DNA of 11,721 nt from Bacteroidia bacterium (GTDB lineage: Bacteria > Bacteroidota > Bacteroidia > Bacteroidales > VadinHA17), in contig JAPLEC010000432.1 of assembly GCA_026391515.1 (NCBI GenBank), positions 1 to 11,721 on the forward strand, written 5' to 3'. Shown here in pieces: positions 1-7,489 of this stretch. A program made the position numbers and the translations under genes. Below the pieces are notes generated by a model. The model saw only the letters and a list, made by a program, of their open reading frames with translations, was not told the DNA's origin and made no database searches. Within the stretch, counting starts at the first letter, position 1; each line of letters starts with the position of its first letter.

Positions 1-574
1 GGTGCTTTACCAATCTGATAATATCCTCAGCTACAACAGGTCCGATAAGTTTATGTGCTTCCCATGCTGTCTCAAGTTCAGCGCTGCTGGTTGAATTCCG
101 GAGTATCTCTTCTACCTGATTATCAGTCATCTCCATGTTATTTATTTTTGCTCTGAAATTCAGGTATTTTTTATTTATTTCAGTTTCCATCCTTAATCTT
201 ACACCTATAAGCGCTGTATCGACCTGTCCTCCGAGGTATAAATTGTATAACAGTTCAAGCTGACGCGCAAGCAGGGGATCCTGAACTGCATTCGATTCTT
301 TAATTTTTTTCAGCAAAGCAAATTCTTTGGTATCAGTATATACCTTTTCAAGCTCGAATGATGCTTTTTCACTTATTTTCAGATCGGCATCTGTTCCGGT
401 AATATTTGCATTCCATGATGTGAGAGCCATCTCCTTATAAAGAGGAATTACCTTTTCTTCATAGCTGGAAATAAAATTCTTAAGTTTGTTTTCCATTTTT
501 TCCTGTTTTGAGAGACAGGAACATAATATTGATGCTGTCACAATTGTGACAATTAACAGAGCAGGTTTCTTCAT
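1..574 (-). CDS. M2-family (ACE-like) peptidyl-dipeptidase lipoprotein, N-terminal part
   Basis: Reading leftward from an ATG at 574-572, 191 codons are open and the gene runs off the left edge, so the C-terminal part is missing. The protein starts with a lipoprotein signal: Lys2-Lys3, a hydrophobic stretch, then LCSC with the lipidated Cys at residue 20. The mature part is helical and charged. It contains segments I associate with the N-terminal region of peptidase family M2 (angiotensin-converting-enzyme-like zinc dipeptidyl carboxypeptidases): SWNANITGTDAD at about residues 48-59, a DPLLARQLELLYNLYLGGQ segment, and ETAWEAHKLIGPVVAEDI near the edge. The zinc-binding HEXXH motif would lie outside the window and was not seen. 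The expected role is release of C-terminal dipeptides from peptides in the periplasm or at the outer membrane. The gene is divergent from rmuC, with 108 bp between the starts. The family call rests on recalled similarity; a related M3-type peptidase is the main alternative. Confidence 0.75.
   Translation of the reverse strand, partial: MKKPALLIVTIVTASILCSCLSKQEKMENKLKNFISSYEEKVIPLYKEMALTSWNANITGTDADLKISEKASFELEKVYTDTKEFALLKKIKESNAVQDPLLARQLELLYNLYLGGQVDTALIGVRLRMETEINKKYLNFRAKINNMEMTDNQVEEILRNSTSSAELETAWEAHKLIGPVVAEDIIRLVKH
536..551. repeat. perfect 16-bp palindrome inside the peptidase signal-peptide coding region
   Basis: TGTCACAATTGTGACA is its own reverse complement. It covers codons 8-13 of the minus-strand peptidase gene, which encode IVTIVT, and ends about 20 bp inside the start codon. 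It may be an operator for a dimeric regulator. It also reads as two near-identical 9-mers in tandem (ATTGTCACA, ATTGTGACA), so a coding coincidence is quite possible. Confidence 0.3.
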
Positions 575-645
575 ATTTTATGATTTAAGATATGCGAAGG
601 TAATAAAATGCGACTTTTAAATGGTCAGGTTTGAAGTAAAACTTA

Positions 646-653
646 TAAATTTG
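646..653 (+). promoter_or_regulatory. candidate -7 promoter element for rmuC
   Basis: TAAATTTG matches the Bacteroidota -7 consensus TAnnTTTG exactly and would place transcription start near 660, about 23 nt before the rmuC ATG. No good -33 TTTG is found at the usual spacing of about 19-21 bp; a TTTG at 630-633 is only 12 bp away. The call rests on one element. The 108-bp gap holding it must also carry the promoter of the divergent peptidase gene. Confidence 0.3.
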
Positions 654-682
654 AAGATCGGTTCTGAAATAAATGTTTATTG

Positions 683-1945
683 ATGGAAATTATACTTTAT
701 ATAACTGGAGGGTTAATGGCTGGTGCTCTAATTGCCTGGCTGATAACGAGATACATATTCAATTCACAACTGATTGCAAAATCCGGTGAGCTGAACGATT
801 TGAACAGGAAGAACAGCTCACTTGAAGCAAAAATTGAAGCTCAGGAAAAAAGTCTTGCCGAGGTAAAAAATGCAATGCTTAATACGTTCAAAGCAGCTGC
901 ATCGGATGCTTTGATCCAGAATAACAAGCAATTCCTTGACCTCGCAAAAACCCAGCTCGAAGCCCAGGTCAAAGATGCTGAAGGCAACCTTGATGAAAGA
1001 AAGTCGGCTATTGCAGAAATGCTCAAACCTGTCAAAGAATCGATCGATAGTTATAAGAAACGTATTGAAGATCTTGAAAAGGGATCTAAGGAGACTTTTG
1101 GACAGGTTTCTGAAATGCTTTCCAATCTTAAATCGACAAGTGCGAGCTTGCAAAAAGAGACCGGCGCACTGGTAAATGCACTGAGAAATCCCAGAGTGAG
1201 AGGCAGATGGGGTGAAATCGGACTTAAGAGGGTGGTTGAGTTCTCGGGATTATCAGAACATTGTGATTTTGTTGAGCAGGCTTACAAAGAGGGCGAAGAT
1301 TCAACTATGAAGCCGGATATGATAATTAATCTTCCTGGTAACAGTCATGTTGTTGTCGATTCCAAATTGCCTCTGGATGCATATCTTGAAGCACTGGAAA
1401 CAGATGATGAATCAGCACGGACAAAACTTTTCGAAAAGCATGCAAAGGATTTACGCGATCATATAAATAAATTGAGCAAAAAACAGTACTGGGCGCAATT
1501 TGAGAATTCTCCTGACTTTGTCATTTTATATATGGAGGTTGAATCTGCATTCAACGCGGCTCTGATGACTGATAAAACCCTGTTGCAGGATGCGATGAAT
1601 AATAAGATCATTTTGACTACCCCCACCACACTTATTGTTGTTCTGAAGTCGGTTGCTATGTCGTGGCAGCAACATAATATTACTGAAAATGCTATGCAGA
1701 TAATGGATGCCGCCATGGATTTTTATAGCAGGGTAAATGTATTTGCAGATCACTTTGATAAAGTCGGAAACGGATTGAAAAACGCCTTGAAAGGATATAA
1801 TGATGCCGCAGGATCGTGGGAGAGCAGGGTTCTGCCGGCTGGGAGAAAGCTGGAACAATTAAAGGCAACAGACAATAAAGGCGTATTACCTGATATCGAG
1901 ATTATTGATAAGCCGGTGCGTTCAATAAAGAAATCGGAAGAATAA
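683..1945 (+). CDS. rmuC: RmuC family protein (DNA recombination/rearrangement-limiting protein)
   Basis: The product is 420 aa from the ATG at 683; a TTG three bases upstream (680) is in frame but less likely. Residues about 3-26 form one N-terminal membrane helix, followed by a Lys/Glu-rich coiled coil at about 33-160. The conserved RmuC core follows. Its hallmark is an ALRNPRVRGRWGEIGLKRVV stretch at about 166-185, and the VVDSKLPLDAY element at about 224-234 supports it. RmuC proteins are membrane-anchored and carry a nuclease-like core domain. In E. coli, loss of rmuC raises inversion at short inverted repeats, but the biochemical activity is not well defined. Length and domain order are normal for the family. 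The Lys/Glu-rich C-terminus (SIKKSEE) ends at a TAA. It is followed after 92 bp by a DUF1080 lipoprotein gene on the same strand, with no obvious terminator between, so the two may be co-transcribed without a functional link. Confidence 0.95.
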   Translation: MEIILYITGGLMAGALIAWLITRYIFNSQLIAKSGELNDLNRKNSSLEAKIEAQEKSLAEVKNAMLNTFKAAASDALIQNNKQFLDLAKTQLEAQVKDAEGNLDERKSAIAEMLKPVKESIDSYKKRIEDLEKGSKETFGQVSEMLSNLKSTSASLQKETGALVNALRNPRVRGRWGEIGLKRVVEFSGLSEHCDFVEQAYKEGEDSTMKPDMIINLPGNSHVVVDSKLPLDAYLEALETDDESARTKLFEKHAKDLRDHINKLSKKQYWAQFENSPDFVILYMEVESAFNAALMTDKTLLQDAMNNKIILTTPTTLIVVLKSVAMSWQQHNITENAMQIMDAAMDFYSRVNVFADHFDKVGNGLKNALKGYNDAAGSWESRVLPAGRKLEQLKATDNKGVLPDIEIIDKPVRSIKKSEE

Positions 1946-2037
1946 TTACCAGATCTTTTTACTTTAGCCTTTTCTTTTCAAAAATATTTCAGCACTTATC
2001 CTCATGGTAATATCTTCTGAAATTTTTTAGAAAAATC

Positions 2038-2700
2038 ATGAAAAGAACACTTTTTATATTACTTGCAGGAGCTTTGCTTTTTTCATGTATCAGGGGTAAG
2101 AAAAGTGAGAAGGAAGCTCTTGTCATCCATGAACCTTTTTCTGGGATGAATGACAGTACTTTTCTTTTCAATGGTAACAATCTTGACGGATGGGAAATTA
2201 CGAACTTTGGTCCCCAGGGACCAGTTTATGTATCCGGAGGTGAAATGATTCTGGTGATGGGTGATGGATGCACCGGTATCACATGGAAAAAAGAGTTCCC
2301 GAAAATCAATTATAAAGTCACACTGGAGGCAAAACGCGTCGCCGGAAACGATTTTTTCTGTGGGATGACATTCCCTGTAAATGATGATCCGTGTTCGCTC
2401 ATAATTGGTGGATGGGGAGGTACTGTAGTAGGACTCAGCAGCATCAATAAAATGGATGCATCAGAAAATGAAACAACAACTTTACGAGTGTTTGAAACAA
2501 ACCATTGGTATAAAATTTGCCTTATAGTTAAAAAAGATACTATTAAAGCCCTGATCGATGATCAAGTTGTTGTGGACTTTGCGATAGGAAATAAAAGCTT
2601 ATCAATACGCCCCGAGGTAGAGCTCTCAAAGCCATTTGGAATAGCATCATGGACGACAACGGCAGCATTGAGGAATATACGGGTAGAAAAAATAAACTAA
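2038..2700 (+). CDS. DUF1080 / 3-keto-disaccharide hydrolase-like lipoprotein
   Basis: The product is 220 aa. It has a lipoprotein signal with LLFSC (lipidated Cys17), a short charged linker, then a single jelly-roll domain at about 40-218. The family signature is the opening FLFNGNNLDGWEI (42-54), the GGEMILVMGDGCTGITW segment (67-83), and the closing GIASWTTTAALRNIRVEKI (201-219). Pfam names this family the 3-keto-disaccharide hydrolases: concanavalin-like beta-sandwiches, some members of which cleave 3-keto-glycosides made by Gfo/Idh/MocA-type oxidoreductases. The protein is close to the minimum for one domain, with no accessory module. No canonical Bacteroidota surface-export signal (such as KDD or SDDD) follows the Cys, so it may face the periplasm. 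It lies downstream of rmuC and upstream of the TonB cassette. Substrate and catalytic residues cannot be assigned from the sequence alone. I am sure of the family and unsure of the activity. Confidence 0.85.
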   Translation: MKRTLFILLAGALLFSCIRGKKSEKEALVIHEPFSGMNDSTFLFNGNNLDGWEITNFGPQGPVYVSGGEMILVMGDGCTGITWKKEFPKINYKVTLEAKRVAGNDFFCGMTFPVNDDPCSLIIGGWGGTVVGLSSINKMDASENETTTLRVFETNHWYKICLIVKKDTIKALIDDQVVVDFAIGNKSLSIRPEVELSKPFGIASWTTTAALRNIRVEKIN

Positions 2701-2718
2701 GGCAACAGGCAACGGGCG

Positions 2719-2744
2719 ACCGGAATCGAGTAACCGGTATTTTT
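2719..2744 (+). terminator. candidate rho-independent terminator after the DUF1080 gene
   Basis: ACCGG (2719-2723) and CCGGT (2734-2738) form a 5-bp GC-rich stem with a 10-nt loop, followed after one base by five T (2740-2744) and then a further T-rich run. It begins 19 bp after the stop codon, where a terminator would separate the upstream genes from the cassette. The stem is short, so the call is tentative. Confidence 0.4.
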
Positions 2745-2771
2745 CCTTTTGTCAAATAATAGTTAGATTTG
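2741..2771 (+). promoter_or_regulatory. candidate promoter of the TonB/DUF4249/MG2 cassette
   Basis: TAGATTTG at 2764-2771 matches the Bacteroidota -7 consensus TAnnTTTG exactly. An imperfect -33 element, TTTT at 2741-2744, lies 19 bp upstream, which is the usual spacing. A better TTTG at 2748-2751 is only 12 bp away. Transcription would start near 2778 and leave a leader of about 95 nt before the first cassette gene. The STN domain of the encoded receptor raises the alternative that an ECF sigma factor drives the operon from a different motif. Confidence 0.4.
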
Positions 2772-2785
2772 TTCGAATTATAAGT

Positions 2786-2834
2786 TCCGGCAGGTCTCTT
2801 AACCGGACAATGGTTATTTAAAAAGCTGTTGTCC
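2786..2834 (+). promoter_or_regulatory. leader with two mutually exclusive hairpins (attenuator-like)
   Basis: TCCGG (2786-2790) pairs with CCGGA (2803-2807). GGACAA (2805-2810) pairs with TTGTCC (2829-2834). The two hairpins share GGA at 2805-2807, so they cannot form together. The second is followed by a T-rich CTTTATTATTCTT run. This is the layout of an antiterminator/terminator pair in the inferred leader of the cassette. The stems are only 5-6 bp, and the second loop is 18 nt. Confidence 0.3.
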
Positions 2835-2848
2835 CTTTATTATTCTTG

Positions 2849-2859
2849 ACTGTCACAGT
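2849..2859. repeat. 11-bp palindrome 14 bp upstream of the cassette's first ATG
   Basis: ACTGTCACAGT is a perfect 5+1+5 inverted repeat in the leader, just before the start codon at 2874. Its CTGTCACA core is also found in the 16-bp palindrome region at 535-542. It could be an operator or part of RNA structure near the start codon; chance is not excluded at this length. Confidence 0.25.
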
Positions 2860-2873
2860 TTCGATTGTATTTC

Positions 2874-3593
2874 ATGGAAAGATTTATTCTATTTCTTGCA
2901 TTTGCTTTTTCCATTTTTTCTGAATCAGGATTATCAGGCTCTGTATCAAATAATTGCGGATCAGGATTTTTTCAGCGTGGTGCACCCGACACAATAGAAA
3001 AACAGATTCTTTTCAATGGCAGGATTTGGCGTAACCTGTATTCCTGGGTAAAAGGTGACCAGTTCCTCTTCTCCAATGAATTTTTACCGGGGAGAGTGGC
3101 GATCGGTAATAAATCTTTTGATAACGTCAGTATCAAATACGATATATTAAATGATGAAATACTGGTTTTATCAGACAAAGGAATGGTCGTACAGCTGAAT
3201 AAAGAAAACATTGATTCATTCAGTCTTAATTATCATAACAGGACATTCTATTTTAAAAAACTCGGTGCTGATACTCTGAGCACTCTGACAGGTTATGTAA
3301 ATGTACTTGTCGAGGACAATGTGTCACTTTATATAAAGTACAGAAAGAGTATCCTTATGCTTGCTATTGATAACAAATATGATCTTTTCAATCAGTTCCA
3401 TCACATTTATATCAGGAAAAACGGGAAGCTTTATCTTATAAATAGCAAGAAAGATCTTATTAATCTTCTGAGCGAAAATGAAAAGCAAATCAGAAATTAT
3501 ATTAATAGCAATAAGTTAAAGGTATCCAGAAAAATACCCGACAGCTTTGTGCCTGTAGTAAAATTTTATAACGACCTGCAAAAACATAAGTAA
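2874..3593 (+). CDS. small secreted Bacteroidota protein of unknown function, first gene of the cassette
   Basis: The product is 239 aa from the ATG at 2874; an in-frame TTG at 2865 would add three residues but is less likely. The first 20-25 residues are hydrophobic with one early Arg and look like a signal peptide, without a lipobox. The mature protein seems to be mostly beta-strand: GDQFLFSNEFLPGRV at 61-75, SIKYDILNDEILVL at 86-99, then a long region with YRKSILMLAI near 156-165. It ends in a Lys-rich helical tail with SKKDLINLL at 191-199. The pattern Gxx-F/Y-LF...G-V...V-x-KYD-I-x-x-D resembles a recurring secreted protein type of Bacteroidota that I know only as hypothetical. The stop is 4 bp before the receptor start, so the two are almost certainly co-transcribed and translationally linked. 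A periplasmic or outer-membrane accessory role for the receptor is inference. No enzyme motif was seen. Confidence 0.75.
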   Translation: MERFILFLAFAFSIFSESGLSGSVSNNCGSGFFQRGAPDTIEKQILFNGRIWRNLYSWVKGDQFLFSNEFLPGRVAIGNKSFDNVSIKYDILNDEILVLSDKGMVVQLNKENIDSFSLNYHNRTFYFKKLGADTLSTLTGYVNVLVEDNVSLYIKYRKSILMLAIDNKYDLFNQFHHIYIRKNGKLYLINSKKDLINLLSENEKQIRNYINSNKLKVSRKIPDSFVPVVKFYNDLQKHK

Positions 3594-3597
3594 CAGA

Positions 3598-6324
3598 ATG
3601 AAATTCAGGATATTACTACTGGTTTTGATTTTGTTCCTATCCGACAATCTGATAGCTCAGGATACCTTGAAAATAACCTGGGATTATCAGAATCTCAGCT
3701 TTAAGGAATTTGTAAAGAAAGCTGAAGATGTTTATAAAATAAGAATTTTTTATAAAGAGGAATGGGTAAATGAGCTGAAACCATCAGATATTAAGGATGT
3801 TAAGTCAGTACCTGAATTTTTTGATAAGCTGTTTAAAGATGTTTCACTTTATTATTTTATAGATGATGCCGGGAATATTATTATAACAAAGGATTTTGTC
3901 GTTAAAGCATCTGATAAGCCGTCTGATGAAGGCGATAAATATATTCCTCCGACAGATTACTATGAATCCCGGGAGAAACAGGAGGTCACGGGAAATGTGT
4001 TTATTGACATCGGAAATCCTGCTGACAAAAATAAATCCGGAACTGTTACTATTTCTGGTTATGTAACAAACAGAGACACCAGGGAACCCGTTGCAGGAGT
4101 AACTGTTTTTAACCAGCGCTTATCTGCAGGGACAATTACAAATGAATTTGGCTATTACAGTCTGATTATGCCAAGAGGTTCATGGCTGTTACAGTTTTCA
4201 TTTATTGGCATGAAGGAAAAACAGATCAATCTTAATCTGTATGGAAACGGTGAGATGAACGTTGAAATGAACAATATGTTGATCCCTTTAAAAGAGACAG
4301 TCGTATCGGCTCAGAAAAACATTATGCTGCAGAGGTTTGAAACTGGTGTTGAGAAAATTAACATCACATCATTCAAGTTATTACCTACCTCAATGGGTGA
4401 ATCAGATGTTATTAAAAGCTTTCTGCTAATGCCCGGAATACAATCCATTGGAGAAGGTTCTGTCGGATTTAATGTCAGGGGAGGTTCTTCAGATCAGAAC
4501 CTTGTTCTCCTGTACGGAGCGCCAATCTATAATTCTTCTCATTTTTTTGGTTTCTTCTCGGCTATTAATTCCGATATAATTAAGGATGTTACAATGTACA
4601 AAGGAGGAATACCTGTACGTTATGGTGGCAGAATCTCCTCAGTACTTGATATAGGAACAACAGAGGGCGACAGGAAAGAATTTACCGGGAATGCCGGCAT
4701 CAGCCCGGTTACAACGCATCTGTTGATTGAAGGACCTGTTAAAAAAGATACATGCACCTTTATTCTTACTGGTCGTACAACCTACTCAAACTGGGTATTC
4801 GGTTTAATTAATAACCCTATGCTGAAAAAAAGCAAGGCATCTTTCTATGATGTAAATGGAAAGATAACCTATGATATCAACAAGAAAAATAAGATTGACT
4901 TATCTGCATATCTGAGTCACGACGCCTTCCGTTTTTATTCTGATACAGTTTACAGTTATGGTAACACTATCTTTTCACTTAAATGGCGTCATTTTTTCAA
5001 TAGCAGATTTTTTTCAGTTCTGTTATTAAATAACAGTAATTATAAGTATGAAGTATCTGCTCAAGGTTCTGTTAACGAAGGATTTACACTATCTCACAGG
5101 ATTAACAGCTCAGGCTTAAAGGCTGACTTTAACTGGTACCAGGGCAGGAACGAAGTCAATTACGGACTTGATCTCACACGTTATGCAGTAATGCCCGGAA
5201 GTTATCTGCCTAAGGGCGATTCATCACTGGTTTTGGCAAAAACAATCGATAAGGAGAGAGCCCTGGAAGGTGCATTATATTTTGAAGATAAATTCATTCT
5301 TACAGATTATCTGTCTGTAAATGCAGGATTAAGATTTTCTTCATTTTTTGCTATTGGTCCGAATACGGTTCTGAAATATGATCCGGGATCTTCAAAAAGA
5401 AACTCCACAATTACAGATACAACTCAATTTAATTCATTCTATAAGGGTTATGCAGGACCTGAATTCAGGATTTCATTAAATTTAAAAACATCACCCAGGA
5501 GTTCATTCAAGCTCAATTATAACAGAACGCGACAATATATTCATCTTTTATCAAATACAACATCAATATCACCCACCGATACATGGAAACTATGCGACTA
5601 TTACCTTAAGCCTCAGGTTGGCGATCAGTATGCAGCGGGATTCTACCAGATGCTTTACAGGAATAGCATTGAAGCCTCCGCTGAGATATATTTTAAGACG
5701 ATAAAAAATATGGTGGATTTTAAGCGGGGGACAAACCTTATTATGGCTGAAAACATCGAACAGGATTTAGTTAATGTTAAGGGAAAAGCATATGGGATAG
5801 AACTTATGGTAAGGAAAACCGAGGGCAGAGTACGCTGGAGTGTTGGTTATACGTATGCCAGGACATTCATCAGGAGCATTGGAAAATTCAGTGACGAAAT
5901 TATTAACAGAGGAGAATGGTTCCCGGCGAATTTCGATAAACCTCATGATCTGACTGCCACTTTTAACTACCTGTTTTCACGACGATTTAGTTTTTCAGCT
6001 AATTATACCTATAGCACCGGCAGGCCGATAACTTATCCCATTGCTTCATATCATCTTGATAATATGGTGCTTACGCATTATTCCGACAGGAATAAATACA
6101 GGATTCCTGATTACATGAGGCTTGATATATCGCTTAAAATAAGCGGCAACCTCAAGTCGAGGAAAATAGCCCATCCCCACTGGATCTTTTCTGTATATAA
6201 TCTGCTGGGCCGACAAAATGTTTATTCAGTTTATTTCAGGAATGAAAATAACCAGATAAAAGGTTATAAGCTTTCTGTTTTTGGAAAAGCTATCCCTTCC
6301 TTAAGTTTTAATTTCGACTTTTAA
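3598..6324 (+). CDS. TonB-dependent outer-membrane receptor with STN and carboxypeptidase-regulatory-like N-terminal domains
   Basis: The product is 908 aa. A signal peptide covers residues 1-20, with cleavage likely after LIA. Residues about 24-100 form an STN-type domain (LSFKEFVKKAEDVYKIRIFY, then a FFDKLFKDVSLYYFIDD segment ending in NIIITKDF). After a linker, about 148-237 is a carboxypeptidase-regulatory-like beta-sandwich (TISGYVTNRDTREPVAGVTV ... TNEFGYYSLIMPRG). The plug spans about 250-355, with SDVIKSFLLMPGIQSIGEGS, NVRGGSSDQNLVLLYGAPIY and IPVRYGGRISSVLDI. The rest is the 22-strand-type barrel, closing with SLSFNFDF and a terminal Phe typical of BAM recognition. Such receptors import ligands using TonB energy. 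The STN domain usually contacts a FecR-type anti-sigma factor, but no fecI or fecR gene is in the window. The next gene is DUF4249 rather than susD, so this is not a SusCD pair. The ligand is unknown. Confidence 0.95.
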   Translation: MKFRILLLVLILFLSDNLIAQDTLKITWDYQNLSFKEFVKKAEDVYKIRIFYKEEWVNELKPSDIKDVKSVPEFFDKLFKDVSLYYFIDDAGNIIITKDFVVKASDKPSDEGDKYIPPTDYYESREKQEVTGNVFIDIGNPADKNKSGTVTISGYVTNRDTREPVAGVTVFNQRLSAGTITNEFGYYSLIMPRGSWLLQFSFIGMKEKQINLNLYGNGEMNVEMNNMLIPLKETVVSAQKNIMLQRFETGVEKINITSFKLLPTSMGESDVIKSFLLMPGIQSIGEGSVGFNVRGGSSDQNLVLLYGAPIYNSSHFFGFFSAINSDIIKDVTMYKGGIPVRYGGRISSVLDIGTTEGDRKEFTGNAGISPVTTHLLIEGPVKKDTCTFILTGRTTYSNWVFGLINNPMLKKSKASFYDVNGKITYDINKKNKIDLSAYLSHDAFRFYSDTVYSYGNTIFSLKWRHFFNSRFFSVLLLNNSNYKYEVSAQGSVNEGFTLSHRINSSGLKADFNWYQGRNEVNYGLDLTRYAVMPGSYLPKGDSSLVLAKTIDKERALEGALYFEDKFILTDYLSVNAGLRFSSFFAIGPNTVLKYDPGSSKRNSTITDTTQFNSFYKGYAGPEFRISLNLKTSPRSSFKLNYNRTRQYIHLLSNTTSISPTDTWKLCDYYLKPQVGDQYAAGFYQMLYRNSIEASAEIYFKTIKNMVDFKRGTNLIMAENIEQDLVNVKGKAYGIELMVRKTEGRVRWSVGYTYARTFIRSIGKFSDEIINRGEWFPANFDKPHDLTATFNYLFSRRFSFSANYTYSTGRPITYPIASYHLDNMVLTHYSDRNKYRIPDYMRLDISLKISGNLKSRKIAHPHWIFSVYNLLGRQNVYSVYFRNENNQIKGYKLSVFGKAIPSLSFNFDF

Positions 6325-6329
6325 GTTGT

Positions 6330-7460
6330 ATGAGATCAATAAAGTATCTGATAATATCAATAATTTTTCTGCTGGCCGGAAGCTGTATCTCTCCATTCAT
6401 TCCTGAGATTAATGAGACCCAGGAAATGCTTGTCGTTGAAGGGCTGATCACCGATCAGCCGGGGATTAATGTCGTGATGCTGTCAAGATCAGTACCTCTT
6501 AATAAAGAAAACACCTCAAATCCCTTGAAGGGATGTACTGTAACAATAAATGATGATGCCGGTAATACTTTTGCTCTTTCAGAAATTTCAGCAGGAACTT
6601 ATGTTACAGATTCTTCTGAATTTAAGGGTGTTATCGGACGAAAGTATCAGTTAAAAATAAAAATAAATGACTCCTCCTCACCTAACAAAAACTATGAATC
6701 TGAACTGATTGAAATGAAACCTGTTCCTCCGATTGACAGCCTCTATTATGAAAAAGTTACACTTAAACAGCGTGAAGATCTGACCCCTGTGATGCAAGGT
6801 TGCCAGGTTTTCCTGAGCACCCACGATCAGTCAGAAATGTGCAAGTATTACAGGTGGGACTATAAAGAGACCTGGCAGTTTCAGCTTCCATACTATGTAC
6901 ACAATGATATATGCTGGATTTCAAATAATTCCAGTGAAATAAATATTAAAACAACTACTTCTTTATCTGAAAATCGGATTGAACAGTTTCCGATCATTTT
7001 TATCTCGAATAAAACTGACCGGTTGAATAAAAAATACAGTTTGCTGGTTCATCAGTATTCAATGAACGAAGATGAATATGATTACTGGTCCAAGCTGCAG
7101 AGCATTTCTGATGAAACCGGAAGCCTTTATGATATAACCCCTTCATCTATTATCGGCAATATTTATTGTATTGATGATCCGGGTGAACAGGTACTTGGTT
7201 ATTTCAGCGTCTCGGCAAAAACATCAAAAAGGATATTTATCAAAGATTACTTTGCAGGTCTTCCTGACCTTTACCTTAAGTGCGCTACAGATACTGTGTT
7301 TAATAATGATACAATTCCTGGACTTAATCAAACGATCTGGATATTAATGTCTTTTGATTATTCAATGCCGCCTTATAAGGTTCTTACAACAAAAAAAGGC
7401 TGCGCTGACTGTACAGCGAGAGGTTCAAAAATTAAACCCGTTTTCTGGGAAGATGATTAA
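6330..7460 (+). CDS. DUF4249 lipoprotein, partner of the TonB-dependent receptor
   Basis: The product is 376 aa and starts 5 bp after the receptor stop. The lipoprotein signal ends in LAGSC (lipidated Cys19). The N-terminal beta domain holds the DUF4249 opening MLVVEGLITDQPGINVVMLS (33-52), with a second beta segment around NPLKGCTVTIND (64-75). The middle carries CKYYRWDYKETWQF (171-184) and GNIYCIDDPGEQVLGYFSVS (276-295). The C-terminus has CADCTARGSKIKPVFWEDD (358-376), a CxxC element followed by a conserved PxFW-type end that I regard as diagnostic of the family. Eight cysteines follow the lipid Cys (69, 158, 171, 195, 280, 318, 358, 361), enough for four disulfides or a metal site. DUF4249 genes commonly sit next to STN-type TonB receptors. 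By analogy to SusD the protein may be the surface lid or capture protein, but this is inference. No canonical surface-export signal follows Cys19. Confidence 0.92.
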   Translation: MRSIKYLIISIIFLLAGSCISPFIPEINETQEMLVVEGLITDQPGINVVMLSRSVPLNKENTSNPLKGCTVTINDDAGNTFALSEISAGTYVTDSSEFKGVIGRKYQLKIKINDSSSPNKNYESELIEMKPVPPIDSLYYEKVTLKQREDLTPVMQGCQVFLSTHDQSEMCKYYRWDYKETWQFQLPYYVHNDICWISNNSSEINIKTTTSLSENRIEQFPIIFISNKTDRLNKKYSLLVHQYSMNEDEYDYWSKLQSISDETGSLYDITPSSIIGNIYCIDDPGEQVLGYFSVSAKTSKRIFIKDYFAGLPDLYLKCATDTVFNNDTIPGLNQTIWILMSFDYSMPPYKVLTTKKGCADCTARGSKIKPVFWEDD

Positions 7461-7489
7461 GATTAAGAAAACTACAACGCAATATACCG

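Noticed and set aside
630..653. TTTG-N12-TAnnTTTG as a complete promoter; the same spacing recurs at 2748-2771
   Set aside because: Twelve bases is too short for the Bacteroidota -33/-7 spacing of about 19-21; the repeated spacing in AT-rich DNA is probably chance, so only the -7 elements were kept.
818..1175. Overlapping open frames on both strands inside rmuC
   Set aside because: They mirror the Lys/Glu-rich coiled-coil coding region, have no start signals or recognisable domains, and rmuC itself is a clear full-length match.
2543..2755. 70-codon minus-strand open frame overlapping the end of the DUF1080 gene
   Set aside because: It overlaps well-supported coding sequence and the candidate terminator, and shows no family features.
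3598..7460. SusC/SusD nutrient-uptake pair
   Set aside because: The receptor carries an STN domain and the downstream lipoprotein has DUF4249 features (CxxC and PxFW end), not the helical TPR fold or motifs of SusD.
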